From Trileptium ribeirensis (lineage: Eukaryota; Nematoda; Enoplea; Enoplida; Thoracostomopsidae): a stretch of 64,000 nucleotides of DNA. The stretch is from the NCBI GenBank assembly GCA_030248225.1, contig JASANE010007161.1:26875-90874 (forward strand), written 5' to 3'. Below, in pieces: positions 45,340 through 57,789 of this stretch. The translations under genes and the position numbers were made by a program. The notes beneath the pieces were generated by a model. That model had not been told where the DNA came from, searched no databases, and saw nothing but the letters and a program-made list of their open reading frames with translations. Every line of letters starts with the position of its first letter. Position 1 is the first letter of the stretch.

Positions 45340-48300
45340 CGTTCCACGTCACATGATGGTGGCAACAATGGATCGATTACCTAACGGTGTTAGGATTCAA
45401 TATCAAGACCGGACAAGTGGCAATCGTAATCGAAACGGAAGACAGTGCAAAGAAAATTTGCCGAAATCATCTATATGGCACGAACAAACATTTTGTCGAT
45501 CGCAACGGTGGTGGCTGGCAAGAATAAATACAAACAAATTCAAGATGTTGACGATAAAAAGAGTCGCAGTATTCTGTGATGAAAACGGCATCCATCCAGA
45601 TTGCCTGCATTGGATCAACGAAGAATTCTGGAACGACATAATAAGTCTAACAGCGGGAAAATACGTTCGATACGTCGCGATACAAACGAGCGATGGCGAA
45701 CTGGGAATCATCGACTTCTCACGATTCAACGGTTGAATCCCTGAAGTACTCTACAAAGAATTAGAGACAAAAGGTGGGAACATCATATTGTGGAACGACC
45801 TCGATGTGGAAACACAAGTATGGAACGCAACATTTAACGAACAACCATATCCAGCGGTACTGTCAACGATCGACATGAACAAACTGCAAAAATTGTTGGC
45901 TGATCCAGAAGAAAAGACAACTCAACAGTTGGTTGAACAGTACATCCTCAAAAGAAGAGGCACAACGATTGAGTACTACTAAAAATATACACGACACCAA
46001 CAAAGTGTTCGCACCAACTAGAATGCGACAGCAAGGAGGACAGTGGAAAGTACATGGACAATAGCACAGGTAGTACAATACAATCGCGACGCAACGTTAC
46101 TGTTTCCAGTACTATATACTTGCAATGGCGTCTCGATCAAACGAAACAGCGATCAATAGGACGGCGCAGGAAGAAATCTGGAACTTGATCCCGAAGATCG
46201 TGAAAAAGTACCCATGGTATCGAACACCAACGGTACGTATTCAAGTAAGGCAACAATCATTGGAAGAAGAACAAAAGAAAATTGAAGCGTTCACGAAGAT
46301 ACAACAGGAATTCGATGAAAAGATCAAACCGAGCCTGAGCGAACAACGACAAACCGCGAGTAGCCTGTACGAATTACGTCCATCAGATAGACAAGTCAAA
46401 CAAAAGAGATTCGACGTTAACAACTTTCGATTATGGCAAATAGACGAAACAATAGCAGAAGAACAGGAAAGATTCAAATATATCCAAGGAGAAGTCGATT
46501 ATAGAGAAGATGACGATTTCGGCAAGATATGTAAACGAAATGCTTTGGAAAAAAACAAATCAAGAGATCGTAAACGAACTGATGAGACAACGCGCATCCA
46601 TCTGGAATCAGTTCATCGGGAAATACAATCTGAGGAAAGCACAACGAAACAAAGCGAAACAATACCGAAACCAACATCAAGTGAAGAACCAATGGAAGTC
46701 GACCAACACCACCGGAAGAGATCGAACCTCCGGAGAAAAACCTTGACTACGAGGAAGAGTAGGATAACGAACCGTTAGCGGAATGGATACGAAAGATGAA
46801 AGAAGAACAACATGAAAAACCAATAGCAGGACATTACGAAATTGTCCAACGGTTAGTGGAACAAGAACCAAAAAAGGAACAAAGATCTGAGACTCCGAAA
46901 AAACCACAAAAAGCGGAACACGGTCGATCGAGACCTTCACGACGAGAATCTACGGAAGTCAGACGCAAATACTCAGAAACGTCTGCGCGTCGAGAAGAGA
47001 AGTCTTCGAAACGAAGACACTAATCGAGTCGACCAAAATCGCGAGATTCATCGAGTAGGAGTAGAAGATCGGAAGAACTATCGAAATACTATTATCCACA
47101 GTGCAAACGATATGAACAGTATAGACCATTGTTGTAAAGAAGACGACAACACCAAAACGGAAAAGATCTGTCACAAGTGACAGTTGGATCGGCACCCAGC
47201 GCAAGAGGCGCACCGTGGTTTCGAGAAACAAAGAACATCACACAAAAATGTGAAAAAAGCAGCAAAGTACGGAATCGACGTAGAAATCGTCAAATGAATG
47301 AATAACGAACAGAAAATCTAATTTGCTCAAAGTGTAACGTATTGGACGGAACAGACTTTCGTGGATGATGACGGAAGACCAACAACGGAATAAGAACGGG
47401 AACAACTCCAAAAAGATTATAAGGAAAGAAAAGATAGAGAATTAAAAGTAGGATGGACACACCGTCGACAAGAATGAACGAATCGGGCATTATGGCGACC
47501 ACTTGTACGAGCAAGTCGAAAAAGAATGCGAGACGAACAGGAAGGACAACAACGTCAAGAAATGCCACCTCCAAAAGAACAAATAGATCGGAGCAAAGGA
47601 GCAATTCCAAAACGGTATGAAGAAACTCCACAACAACCAGTGGAAACACCGAAACGAATAGAGTAAGTGGGAAGCTTAAAAGAATTGATCTCAAAAAGTA
47701 AAGATCCTAGAATAAAAGAAGGACCGAAATTACAACAGGAACAACACGGACACGAAAGCGATACCAAAAGATCGGTAGAAACAGTACCGGTTACAAAAGT
47801 CCAACGGGAAGCGGTGAAACAAACAACAATACCAACGTTCAAAATACCGGAACCGATAATAATACCACCGAAGGGTACATCGGGGCAATGGTCCTCAAGC
47901 GAACGTCTAACGGGTAGTGCACGTGGATTTCCGACATCAACACTAATGTCGAAAGAAGGAGGAACGAGTACTGAAAAACTATCAGGACCAGGACAACGAC
48001 ACCACCATAGTCAAGCAACTATAACATAGACCGAATCGGGACAAGCAATACAAAGTCCCGAATTAATGACAATCGACGAAAATGTGGTGGAAGCACTAAT
48101 AGATTCTGAAAAGAAGTTCGTCACGTATGAAAAAGAATCGTTCGTACCGAAAGATATAGTATTTGCAGAAATCAGAACGATCCAAAGCGTAATCCAAGAA
48201 AAGATCGATGAAACAAACAAAACTATTGGAATAAACGAAATAATATGGGTAGAGAAGTATAGTGCCGAACACGAGAAACGAAAGAAAGTACAGGAAGCCC

Positions 48301-49800
48301 ATACCAAAGAAGCCAGAACATTCAAAGAGCAGTAGAAATTGCGGAAACAAGATTTGGAAAAGAAGGATCAAGAAATTGTGCAACAGCAACAGACGCAATG
48401 GATCCTGAAAAACAAACACCGTAACTCCACCAACTCACAGAACAATCGCTGGCACGAATACTAGAATTACAAAAATAAATCCAAGAAAAAGGTTAAACAA
48501 ATTGGGAATGGTCGGAAGCGTTCAATCAAAATCAATATCGGATTAATAAGATGGGTGAACAGATCAAAGAAAAAGAACAAGCCCTACAAGTAATGACGAT
48601 CGAACACAAGAACGCCGAAGACCTACTCACTTGTCACGACCACGCGAGGAAGCCCAAAAGCAAGGAAAGAGCAATGTTCAAAGGCAATTACAAGAGGCCC
48701 GCGAAGAAGTGACAATGGCGCGACAAGAAATAGTGGGAATTCAGACCCAATTAAGCGAAATGTATAATCGATTGGCGATGAAAGAACAACAAATAAAGAA
48801 TTGCAGCAAACAATCGAAGAACTGAACTGCAATTAAGATCGGGACAAAGGCGATACGAACAAACGGAACAAGCGCCGTCTACTCAATGAACTGGACGTCG
48901 AGACATAGTGATTGGCACAGAATTCCCACAGGCAGCACACGACATTTCGAACAAATATCCAGAAGGGGAAGTATTTCAATGGAAGGAAATACTTGGAGAA
49001 GAATTGCCGCTACAAGAAGACCAATTGTGGAGCGAAGTCTGTTACTTCGAAACACAAATCAACACGGTACAAACGGAAATCATTCCAGAGGTAGTAATCG
49101 AGAGAGCGGTAGATGGTACCAAAGCCAAATGCATAGAGATATTGAGACGAGAAGAAAGTACCGAAGAAGAAAGAACGGTACAAATGTTAGTTAGCGGCGG
49201 TACGGGACCAAGAAGCAAAAATCCGAACGGTGACGATAACGAACAAAGAATATTGGCAAGTAGTTCAACAGTACATCAAAGGTATATATTCAACAAGGGA
49301 TTACGGAACTGGTGAAAGAGAAGTTAAACCAAGTACAGAACTTACCAGAAGTAATCGCAATACCACTGGATTATGCCAATATAATGGATGAACATATTCA
49401 ATTTGCGGTATCAAGAATAGCACCGAATCAGCGACTTGAAACTTTAAAGACGGTGGGCAAATTATCAAAAAGAATCTTCCAAGATACCGAAACGTTGGTC
49501 AATAACGGAAAAGCTTTAGGGTATGTCAAAAGGAAGAACCCACAATAACAAGCCGATTACGGAAGAATATAGAAATGCGAAAGAGAATAATTCGCTGGTT
49601 TATTGGGAATAAGAAAAAATCGCACGGGGAATCCACGGTGCACAAGAACAATCGATCGATGCACAAAATCCACGAAGAAGATTCCCCACAATCGACCAAC
49701 TACAATAATACGATGAGGTGGAGGGGTGACGAACCATCCGGGCGTCTGCTCCCTCGCCGAATCTTTGTTGATCTGGAAGGCAGAAAATGAGGGAAGGGAG
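45340..49800 (+). pseudogene. Element-encoded ORF3, plus copy (coiled-coil, RS-rich)
   Basis: Successive frames with short gaps: 45353-45736 (CDENGIHPDCLHWINEEFWN, ending LGIIDFSRFNG), 45788-45982 (ILWNDLDVETQVWNATFNE), 46125-46778 (NLIPKIVKKYPWYRTPTVRI, EEEQKKIEAFTKIQQEFDEK), 46796-47023 (an Arg/Ser/Lys-rich RS-like tail), 47667-48335 (EALIDSEKKFVTYEKES, ETNKTIGINEIIWVEKY), 48631-48825 and 48908-49548. Gln/Glu/Lys-rich helices dominate and several heptad-like stretches suggest coiled coils. At 48960-49160 the more globular frame FETQINTVQTEIIPEVVIER has no recognised family. Same block order as the minus copy; function unknown. Confidence 0.65.
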
Positions 49801-50820
49801 GATCAGTTGTTAGCCATCCGGAGGCACTGAGACTCTCGGAACTCATGCTAACAGAAAATGATCAATAAGATGAAAACCAAAACGGAACAATGGACCAAAC
49901 AACCGATGAACGGGCACATGTGAAAAAGAAATCGGTGTACAAATCAAAACGAAACGAATTGATTACGATAAAACCGATTCCAAAAAGAACAATCGGTATA
50001 ACGGAACGAATCGAAAGTACGGGACGTATCAGTAACGACCAAAATTGACGACGACCGATACAACCGACGCGATATTACGACAACCAAAAGAACCGGTTTA
50101 ATAAAGCCGGTATCCTCGTTATCAAAACGACCTCGAGACCGTCGCCCAATGAACACCTAGTGGTCTCAACAACCGGATCTCAACTATTCACATGATCGAA
50201 AAATACGATCTAATATTAGTTTTATAATACTGTCAAAATAATTCACTGCCAAGAACATTCCACCTAGTCCCGAACCAAAGAAGAAAGTTTACATAAAAAG
50301 AATCTTCAAAAATAGTGTTTTATAATTGTTTATTGTGTATTAACTTGTTATACTAATCATGTATTGTTTAATCATATATTTCTTGCAGGCAATTATGTTT
50401 TATTTTGGCGGGAAACCGAAATTCCAAAGAATCGGGTCACAAAGAAAGAAGAGTAAATCGGGATGAAAACAAGTGCCGGTTAAAAGAAGAAAATAAAATG
50501 GGGAAAGGAAGCGTCAGTGGTAGACGCGATCTCAACCGAGGTGGTGAAAGGTAAATGAAGGAAACAAAAATCGGGCATGGTCATAAAACCGGGACAAAAG
50601 AATGGCGTCAGTGGTGGATGTTATTCCGGCAACCGGGGATGTTAGGGGTCCGCTAGGCTACCTGGGTCCTAAATCCTTAAAATTGGGGTTTTTCAAGTTT
50701 TTCCTATTTTAGATCCCTAAAGCTACGTATGTTAAAAGTTTTAGTTTTAAAATTTTATTTTCCTAACTTAGTCTTATACCTAATTTGCATAATTTGACTT
50801 ACTTAGTCTTAGTAGCTAAC

Positions 50821-51985
50821 CAGTGAATAACCGGAACCGAAATTTGCCGGAACCGGAACCAGCAACCGGAACCGTCCATTTAAACCGGATCCGGAACCGG
50901 AACTTGGTCTTCGAAATTTAATTATAGTAAAACAGATGAAGGAAGAAATGAAGGTATAGTGGATTTAAAATGCATTAAAAATAACTTTTACATTAAACTT
51001 AATGTTTTGCGATGGTATTATTGCCTTTCTGAAACTTTAAAGAGACTGAGGAAGCTAATAATGTTTATTTATCGATCAAATATGTCGATTGTTGGACACC
51101 CAGAGCAAAAAAATGCCTTCCGCTATACACCATTGCTGCGTCAAATCGAATATGCTTACAAAGCTTGGAAAATAGAATACACACTTTCGCTCTGTCTCCA
51201 GTCGCCTTCCTTTACTACACATACGTTTGTTACATGTTCTGTAGGAAACTTGAAATTATTGGTTTATACAATTCTAAGAGAAAATAATAGATAGAAGGTA
51301 ATTTTCTGATCAGGTAGACTGTTTAGGCTAGCGTTGGACAAACAGTGCCCGTAAGTTAAATGATAATGATGATAACTTTCTAATCAGAATGCTATAAATG
51401 AGACACACTGTGATGCTGCTCGCACAGTTTCAATAAATACAGTTCTTTGCCAAGAAAGCATTTTCTAGCTGCGTTGCAGATAACGTTAGTTTACTTCGAT
51501 TTAGACTGATTTACCAAGTTTACAAGCGCATTGGCGAGTTCTTGAAGCAATTTATGTTAGCCAAGCATACCCTAAGTACTTCTGCGTTAGCCATACTCTG
51601 TTACCGAATTGGACCGGTTTAATTGAAACGTACCGCACAGACTTCTCGATGTGTAAAATAGCTGCTACAAGTAACGACCTGGTTTTGATTTGTTAACAAG
51701 CTCCTGCAGGTTATTATGAAAAATTCCTACTGAAATTATGTGCCCTACTTACGTTTCAAACGGCAAATTGCTTAGTTAATCTTTTCTTTTGCTTGGCTGT
51801 ATTGGGGCTTGATCATTGTATAATATATATTACATATGTTTGGATCACAGATGAAGCAAAAAACGTGGAAAATTTCAAACAAACTTTTTAAACCGGAATT
51901 CCGGTTCCGGTATGGTTTTTGCCCTTTGCCGGAACCGCAACCGGAACACGATTTTCGACGGAACCTGAATTCAGGTTACTCCCTG
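50821..51985 (+). mobile_element. Non-autonomous hAT-like element, copy 5, with perfect 8-bp TSD
   Basis: Starts CAGTGAATAACCGGAACC and ends GGTTACTCCCTG; 1165 bp. The flanks are TAGCTAAC at 50813-50820 and TAGCTAAC at 51986-51993, an exact 8-bp target duplication. This fixes both element ends and the hAT assignment for the whole family. It interrupts the LTR of the plus-strand retroelement and so is younger than it. Confidence 0.93.
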
Positions 51986-52319
51986 TAGCTAACCTAAGTT
52001 TAATTTTGTTTTTGTTTTTATGATCAGTCTTGTTCTTGCCGTCGGCTTGATTGGTTGTGAACCGCAGCCGCCGTTAGGAATTTTTTTATAGTGTAGTCGA
52101 CAAAATTTGTTAAGTTATCAATACCTTATTCGGTTACCTAGCTAATAGGGCGAATATTGTTACGTCAGCATTTGTAGCGGTTCCGGTTTTCTGATGATAT
52201 GGTTTAGTTTTATTGGTTCGGTAGCTTAATCAACATAGTGCTTAACGACTTGGCAAGGTGCTAGCTTACTTTTCATGGCCGAAAACCATTAGCGAAGCAA
52301 AAAACTACGTACATTACAA

Positions 52320-52429
52320 GGAAACGCCTATACTCGGGTTTCCTAGAATTATTCTTGATTAAAAGGAAGACCTATACTCGGCTTCCTCAACGATACTTCT
52401 CTAAAGGAAACGCCTATACTCGGGTTTCC
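52320..52429 (+). repeat. Three short hairpins inside the LTR
   Basis: At 52320-52343, 52365-52386 and 52406-52429 the same loop CCTATACTCGG is enclosed by a short stem. Copies 1 and 3 pair GGAAA with TTTCC; copy 2 pairs GGAAG with CTTCC, a paired A-T to G-C change. Confidence 0.65.
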
Positions 52430-53544
52430 GACCTAGGTGTCATAGCATGGACGGAGTAGAGCATACTCTTGGACTTTAATTGGTGAAGTGGCGTGCTATG
52501 ACATTTATTCACAGAGAAGGCGCTTAGGTAGAATGCTTCACACATAGGTATCTTAAAATCTTATTATGTGAATTATACTAATTTTCCCTACTAAAAGCCT
52601 ACGGTCTACAACTTTAGTATTAAGAGTGGTACCGTAGTAGCTTTATTAGTCCTAATAATACGTAAAAATATTCGGCTTCAACTGTCGAGTGAATGGTAAC
52701 CAAGGCGAGAGTGCAGGTGGGTTTCGAATAATTTAGTAGTGTTCCTTGTGGAGTCCGGCATCCATCCGGGGTCGACGAAGAAATTAATCCTAGCCTTGCG
52801 AAGACCGGGCGAGTAAGGAGAGTGGATTCAAACGACCAAAATCTCGAGTATCTCATAACCAAATACCATTATATGCCATAAACCGGAGCCTTAATCTTAA
52901 CCAAAGCCATCCGGGGGCACACATTGAGTAAACTTTAACTATTCGGTAGTCGACCGCTACTGTTTAGTTCATCATAAGTGGCCTACCAGACTACCGGGGG
53001 TGACTACAAACATAATATACCTGGCACTTATTAGCGCTATTCTAAGGCTCAGGTTAAGGTAATCAATTAACGCTGCATTCCGCCATTCATCCGGTGGTCG
53101 GGTGTATTAACTCACAAGAGCTGTAGTAACGCAATAGCTAAACCGGTTGTCACTCAAAGCGTACCTAACCATCTAAATAAGGATCGTGCTAGCGTAAATC
53201 TAGGAACCTAGGACAGGTACTCAAGTAATCGTGCGTCGTCAGCCATGCGGAGGCGGTCGTACAAACCTCACAAGAGGTGTAATAAAATAGCACGTAATCT
53301 AACGATAACGCTAGTAGCCATAGGAAAGCGCCTAGACTGCTGAGTGGACGAAGAGTGTGCAAGAATCTAACAGGCGTGAACGAACCGATATCAAAATTCA
53401 GTGATCAGTGAGCGTGTTATCGTGAGGACAGTGAGAGCTCAAATTTAAGAGCAAGGACTTTAGTTACTCAATAGCCAAACATTGTGTCGCAGCGACGGGC
53501 CAAATTAGCTCATTATCGTGCCTTAGCATTTTATCTTGTTCTGT

Positions 53545-53550
53545 AATAAA
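53545..53550 (+). promoter_or_regulatory. Candidate polyadenylation signal of the LTR
   Basis: AATAAA in CTGTAATAAACGTTAAC, at the position corresponding to AATAAA (minus, 41180-41175) in LTR copy A. Conservation in two copies supports a functional signal of the element. Confidence 0.5.
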
Positions 53551-53920
53551 CGTTAACTACGTGTTTGGTGTTCGAATATCTGAACCAGAGTGATCGAGCC
53601 GAGCAAGGTACATGCCGCAACGCAAAAGATAAGGCATAAATACTGATCACGCAAAGGACTCGTGCCTATTCACGTCCCAACGCCATTCTATTGGCCACAA
53701 CTCGGACCATACAGTCTTTCCGTGACGAATCTCATCCCCGTTTAAGTACCGATAGCCGACATAAAGAAAAATCCCCACCCAACCCCTATCCCCAAGAAAA
53801 CAAAACCATATAACACCCCTAATCCCACGACAAACCCCGACAAAACTAAAGTTGCACATCTTGACAAAACAATTGCATATAGCTAAGTAATTATAATAAA
53901 ACAAATTCCTCTATTAATTT

Positions 53921-56450
53921 TAATTTTTTCGATTACCATGCGTTATCAATTGTAATGCAACATCTTTATGCGTTATTTGCATTAATGTAAATGCCAATGC
54001 ACTTAGAGCGGGCCAAGTTAAATCTGGCTTGTGACAAAAAGATATTTTGTTTCAGACAATTGTAGCCCTTTTAGAAAGAACTGCACATTCTTTTTGCAGC
54101 ACTATCTCTGGTCGGGCTAGTGGTCTGGTATTTTACTTTAATGGCAAGCGTTGACTATTGTAACACGTTTAATTTATCATTTCCGTGTCACTATGTGTAC
54201 ACCGCATAATTTTATGTTTTCCTACTGTTCCTGTTTTTCAAATGCTGGACCGTTGTTCAGGTAAACGATATTTTTTACTTTTTAGTTGTTCTTTCCTGGC
54301 TGGTGCAATCATTAAAGTGTTTCAACTTCATAAGTGTGCCCAAGTTCTAACTCCCAGAGGATAGCTAGGCCCTCGAGTATGCATTCTACCTCCGAAGAGA
54401 GATCAGCTGGTAAGTGAGAAAGGTATGGCGCCTTCAGCGCCTACAGGTGGGATTCGCTGAACTTTCAGGGAGCATTCGACGCTTTACGATGACGACGGGA
54501 TTTGACGGCGCAAAGGGATGCTCGCGGTCTTCCTTTATGAGTATGTATGACGGTAATATAACAACATTGACAACTTCGCGATACCATGTTGTGTGGTTGC
54601 AATCCGTAAAGTGATACAAATGTTTGTGCATGTACGTAATTATATTGGTACGCGTATCGCTACTTGAGTAAATGCATCGAATCTTTCGTCATTCTTACCA
54701 GTTACTTTTTAGATTCTGTTTGGCCTGCAACTGAAATTATTGCTCAGCGGTAAACGGTTTCTGATTAAAGGTGAACTATGATATCCCTGCTTCCTAAAGC
54801 AAAGGTTTTTAAGCTTAGCCAGTCACACGTTTGCAGTTGTAACTTCAACGAGCCGAAATTTTTTTCTATTACGTAGTGTCTTGAATTGCAACAGACGATA
54901 TAATATCTTATAAGCGGATAAGACTTGGCTATAATTGTCATTGCACACTAGCAGCACTTTTTATGACAACAATCTATAAGAGGTGTTACTGTTTCATAAC
55001 GCGTTTGAATTTAGATATAATATAATAATATCATAGGGAGAAAAGTTGAGCATCGTATGAACGGTTGACCTTTAATTATATGGAAGTAATGAGAGCGTTC
55101 ATTCCGATCAGTAGAGCGCGTGTAGTCGAAATATGATGCTTGAATTAGACGGTAGGAAGTATTTTATAATAGCTATAACTGCTTAAAATTTTTATGTCTG
55201 AGGGCCAGAGAATTCTTTGTGCCAAGGCCTAGCCCCTGTTATTGGCATTGGATTTATTCATTCTTTATATTTTATCCCGAACTCATTCAAAATTTTGCTG
55301 ATAAGGCTGCTCGTGTAAAACTACGCATATATGTTGCTTCATTCTCGGACTATTTTGTGCCGCCCGTAGAACTTTTTTTCGACAAGATTTTTTGAGATTT
55401 CAACGCAAACTGAAACCAGCGGTCGCAGTACAGAATCGCAAGGTTTGTTCTTTCCTAGGGTTAGCACAGGTAACAGCATCATCTATAAGTGCGCTAGATC
55501 AGTCGGCATAGGCTGTAGTGCCTGAGGAATTAAACTTTCTAAAATTTTAGTAACGCATTGTATATTCTACTAAAATTTCCCTATTTTTTCGTATTTGTTC
55601 TAATTTTCCCTTTTATTTTTAATGTTTTGCTCACATTTTGCCAATTTGCGCTACTATTTACCAAGTTTTTCCAAAATTTGCCAAATGTTCCAAAGTTTTT
55701 GTGCGATGCGGGGAAGCATTCCCTGAAATTAGTAGCATCGGCCAGTCTAGCATAATAGTTTTATTGAATCCAGCTGACGTCTACAAAGAATATTTTACCT
55801 CAGTTGTAAAAGTTGATAAATATTTTGGTAAATTGTTTACTAAATTATGAGTATTCCAACCAGCGGAACCCCTGGTTAACATTTAGAAAACCCTCGGGAA
55901 CTCATGCGCGAAGTAAGATCAAAAGCAATAATTTAACCGAAAGCTTTCGTGAAGGTTTGGTATGGAAATGGACCGTGAAAAGGTGTACTAAATTTTTTAT
56001 AGTGGTGGAATCAGAGTATCTGTCCACCATAGTCGCCGTGTCAGGTTTATTACTTTACTAGAAACACATCATCTGGTGGTTTAGCGTTGTACTGCAATAT
56101 ACCTACAAAGTCCAAACAAGCTACAAGGAACGATATATTTTATACCGAAAACATAAAAAAATTAATAAGAGGCATGTCGTCTTTTGAGGCGATTCTGTAG
56201 AGCGACCGGTCTATCTGTGGCCGGCCGATATCAACCATAGAATAGATTTCAAGCTTGTCTGATTCAAAAATCACGTCTATTCAGCTAACCTCTCTCGGAT
56301 ATCGTGGGGAAACTTTATCCGAAAAGCTAATACTTTACACATTTGTCAATCAAATGTAGCGAAGCTAGTCCTAATGGGTGTAAAACTTTTCAACTTTCCC
56401 ACGATGACATTGTGTATAACTCAGGATCTATAACTCAACTTACTACACAA
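53921..56450. other. Intergenic, nothing recognised
   Basis: AT-rich sequence between the LTR and the piggyBac relic. The short frames present (the longest is 82 codons) have no motif. No inverted ends or tandem arrays were seen. Confidence 0.5.
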
Positions 56451-57712
56451 TTAACCCATTAACTGTCCATGACCTACCTGGTACGTCACTTCATCGTTGC
56501 TCAGCTGACGAAGACGTACTAGGTACGTCATGTTGTATAAGTTTATTAACGTAATTTAACAATCTGTATCGATGCGGAAATGGTCACAAAAACCGGGCAT
56601 CTATTCACCACCTTTTCTGGATTTATCAAGACAGCTTGCACTCGCTTTTAAAACCCCAAAAAAATTTCAAATATTATGCGAAGGTAGTTTTAGTAGTCAC
56701 CACACAGTGTTCACCCTAATATTACACTGCAAACGAAATACTTTGAATAAAGCAGTGTTATTAGATAAAAGATTATTTGAAGAAATGTATTCATTTCACA
56801 CGCTGTGATATTCAACAAAACAATTCTCAAAGCACAGTCCGGGCTGATCTGGGCATTTTGGACAATAATATATCGTTTCTTTTCGAAAACCTTTGGAATA
56901 ACACTGTCTGTAGCGCTTCTGTGCTTTCTTTTTCTTTTCGGTGGCTGGAATTTATTGCGGCCCGTGCATGTCAGCGCCAGATGGACCTGGTTCCTCATCA
57001 TGTCTTGGAAGCGGCTGATTGATAGATGTCGCTTTCGTTGTGGAACATACTCAGACGGAAAGCGAAATGAATCGCCATACAATTCTATCACACGTTTTAT
57101 CGAAAATCCTTCAAACTTATCGACTTATTGCTATGATTTACATTTTCAAACCAATATTTGTAAAGAATCCAAGCATTTGACACTGAGACATCCAAAATAT
57201 GGTAGAATAATTTCATGTACCACGTTCGTGATTTCCTCGCACAGCAGTTATAAGATACAAACTGGTCGCATTTATCAGCACCACATAGGTGTGCGGTGTA
57301 GTCTGTCACACACAGTGGTTTGTCAACTTCTCGCCCCTTTTGGCTTCGCGTAGATACCATTTCGTATTTGTGCTTGGTACTTAGGACGATAACGTCACAC
57401 CTGTCACGCTATTTAGTGATAAACACCCCGTTACTGTGCTTCCAAGTAGCCAAATTTCTAAAAAAGAGAATAACGTGGAATATATTATATAAGAAAACAT
57501 GTCATCACTGATGCATGACGTACCATTACCATTCGTCACTGTCAGTAACTTATCGATGCAGTACGTCATAGTACGTTAAGTGTTTTTTAATTCTAAAATG
57601 TTCTCCAATTTCTCCTGATCATTTTGCTACAATCGAAGTATAGCTACGACTATTCAGTCTCAAGTTTACACCGTTCATCAGTTGTGAAAATTACGGATGT
57701 GAAATGGGTTAA
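56451..57712 (-). mobile_element. piggyBac transposon relic bounded by TTAA
   Basis: The left boundary is TTAACCCATT (56451) and the right is AAATGGGTTAA (ending 57712): TTAA target duplications with CCCATT inverted ends, as expected for piggyBac. GTACGTCA-type subterminal repeats occur inside both ends (56480-56530 and 57552-57575). The interior encodes the C-terminal part of a piggyBac transposase on the minus strand. At 1.26 kb it is internally shortened. Confidence 0.85.
56790..57480 (-). pseudogene. piggyBac transposase C-terminal part, frameshifted
   Basis: From about 57470 the minus strand reads HSNGVFITK, then DVIVLSTKH, then in frame 57360-57097 KPLCVTDYTAHLCGADKCDQ and KSRTWYMKLFYHILDVSVSN with AWILYK. 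These match the piggyBac block with the third catalytic Asp region (P.cVxDYNxxMGGVDxxDQ, RKxxKWxxKLFxHLLDxxxxNAxILY), with LCGAD replacing MGGVD. After frame changes, YYCPKCPDQPGLCFENCFVE near 56880-56810 is the cysteine-rich domain that binds the ends in this family. The N-terminal half with the first two catalytic Asp is missing. Confidence 0.87.
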
Positions 57713-57789
57713 ATAAGTACCTACTAATATTTACTAAGATTGATAATAGTACGACAATAAAATAATGAATTTTTTGAATTGACAAGGTG

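Larger units (their letters stand above)
44325..53920 (+). mobile_element. Partial plus-strand copy of the large LTR element
   Basis: From about 44325 the plus strand matches the minus strand of 29990-26000: first the integrase tail (TQYKQYFDRRAKKRSFNN), then the PHD region, then ORF3. It continues into 3' untranslated sequence and a roughly 2-kb LTR that matches copies A and B in reverse. Gag, protease, RT and the integrase core are absent. It is therefore a truncated copy facing the other one head-to-head, with no spacer between the two. Confidence 0.8.
50639..53920 (+). repeat. 3' LTR of the plus copy, interrupted by a hAT MITE
   Basis: A purine-rich CAACCGGGGA precedes TGTTAGGGGTCC near 50640, a plausible polypurine tract and LTR start. 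AATAAA lies at 53545-53550 in the position matching the AATAAA of copy A. 53647-53904 matches the complement of 40850-41050 (CGTGACGAATCTCATC.CC, TACCGATAGCCGACATAA, CCCCTATCCCC). 52740-53290 contains diverged internal repeats around CATCCGGGG and ACAAACCTCACAAGAG. Minus the MITE, the LTR is about 2.1 kb. Confidence 0.62.

Noticed and set aside
44989..47842. Hydrophobic minus-strand frames
   Set aside because: Antisense shadows of the plus-copy ORF3, for the same reason.
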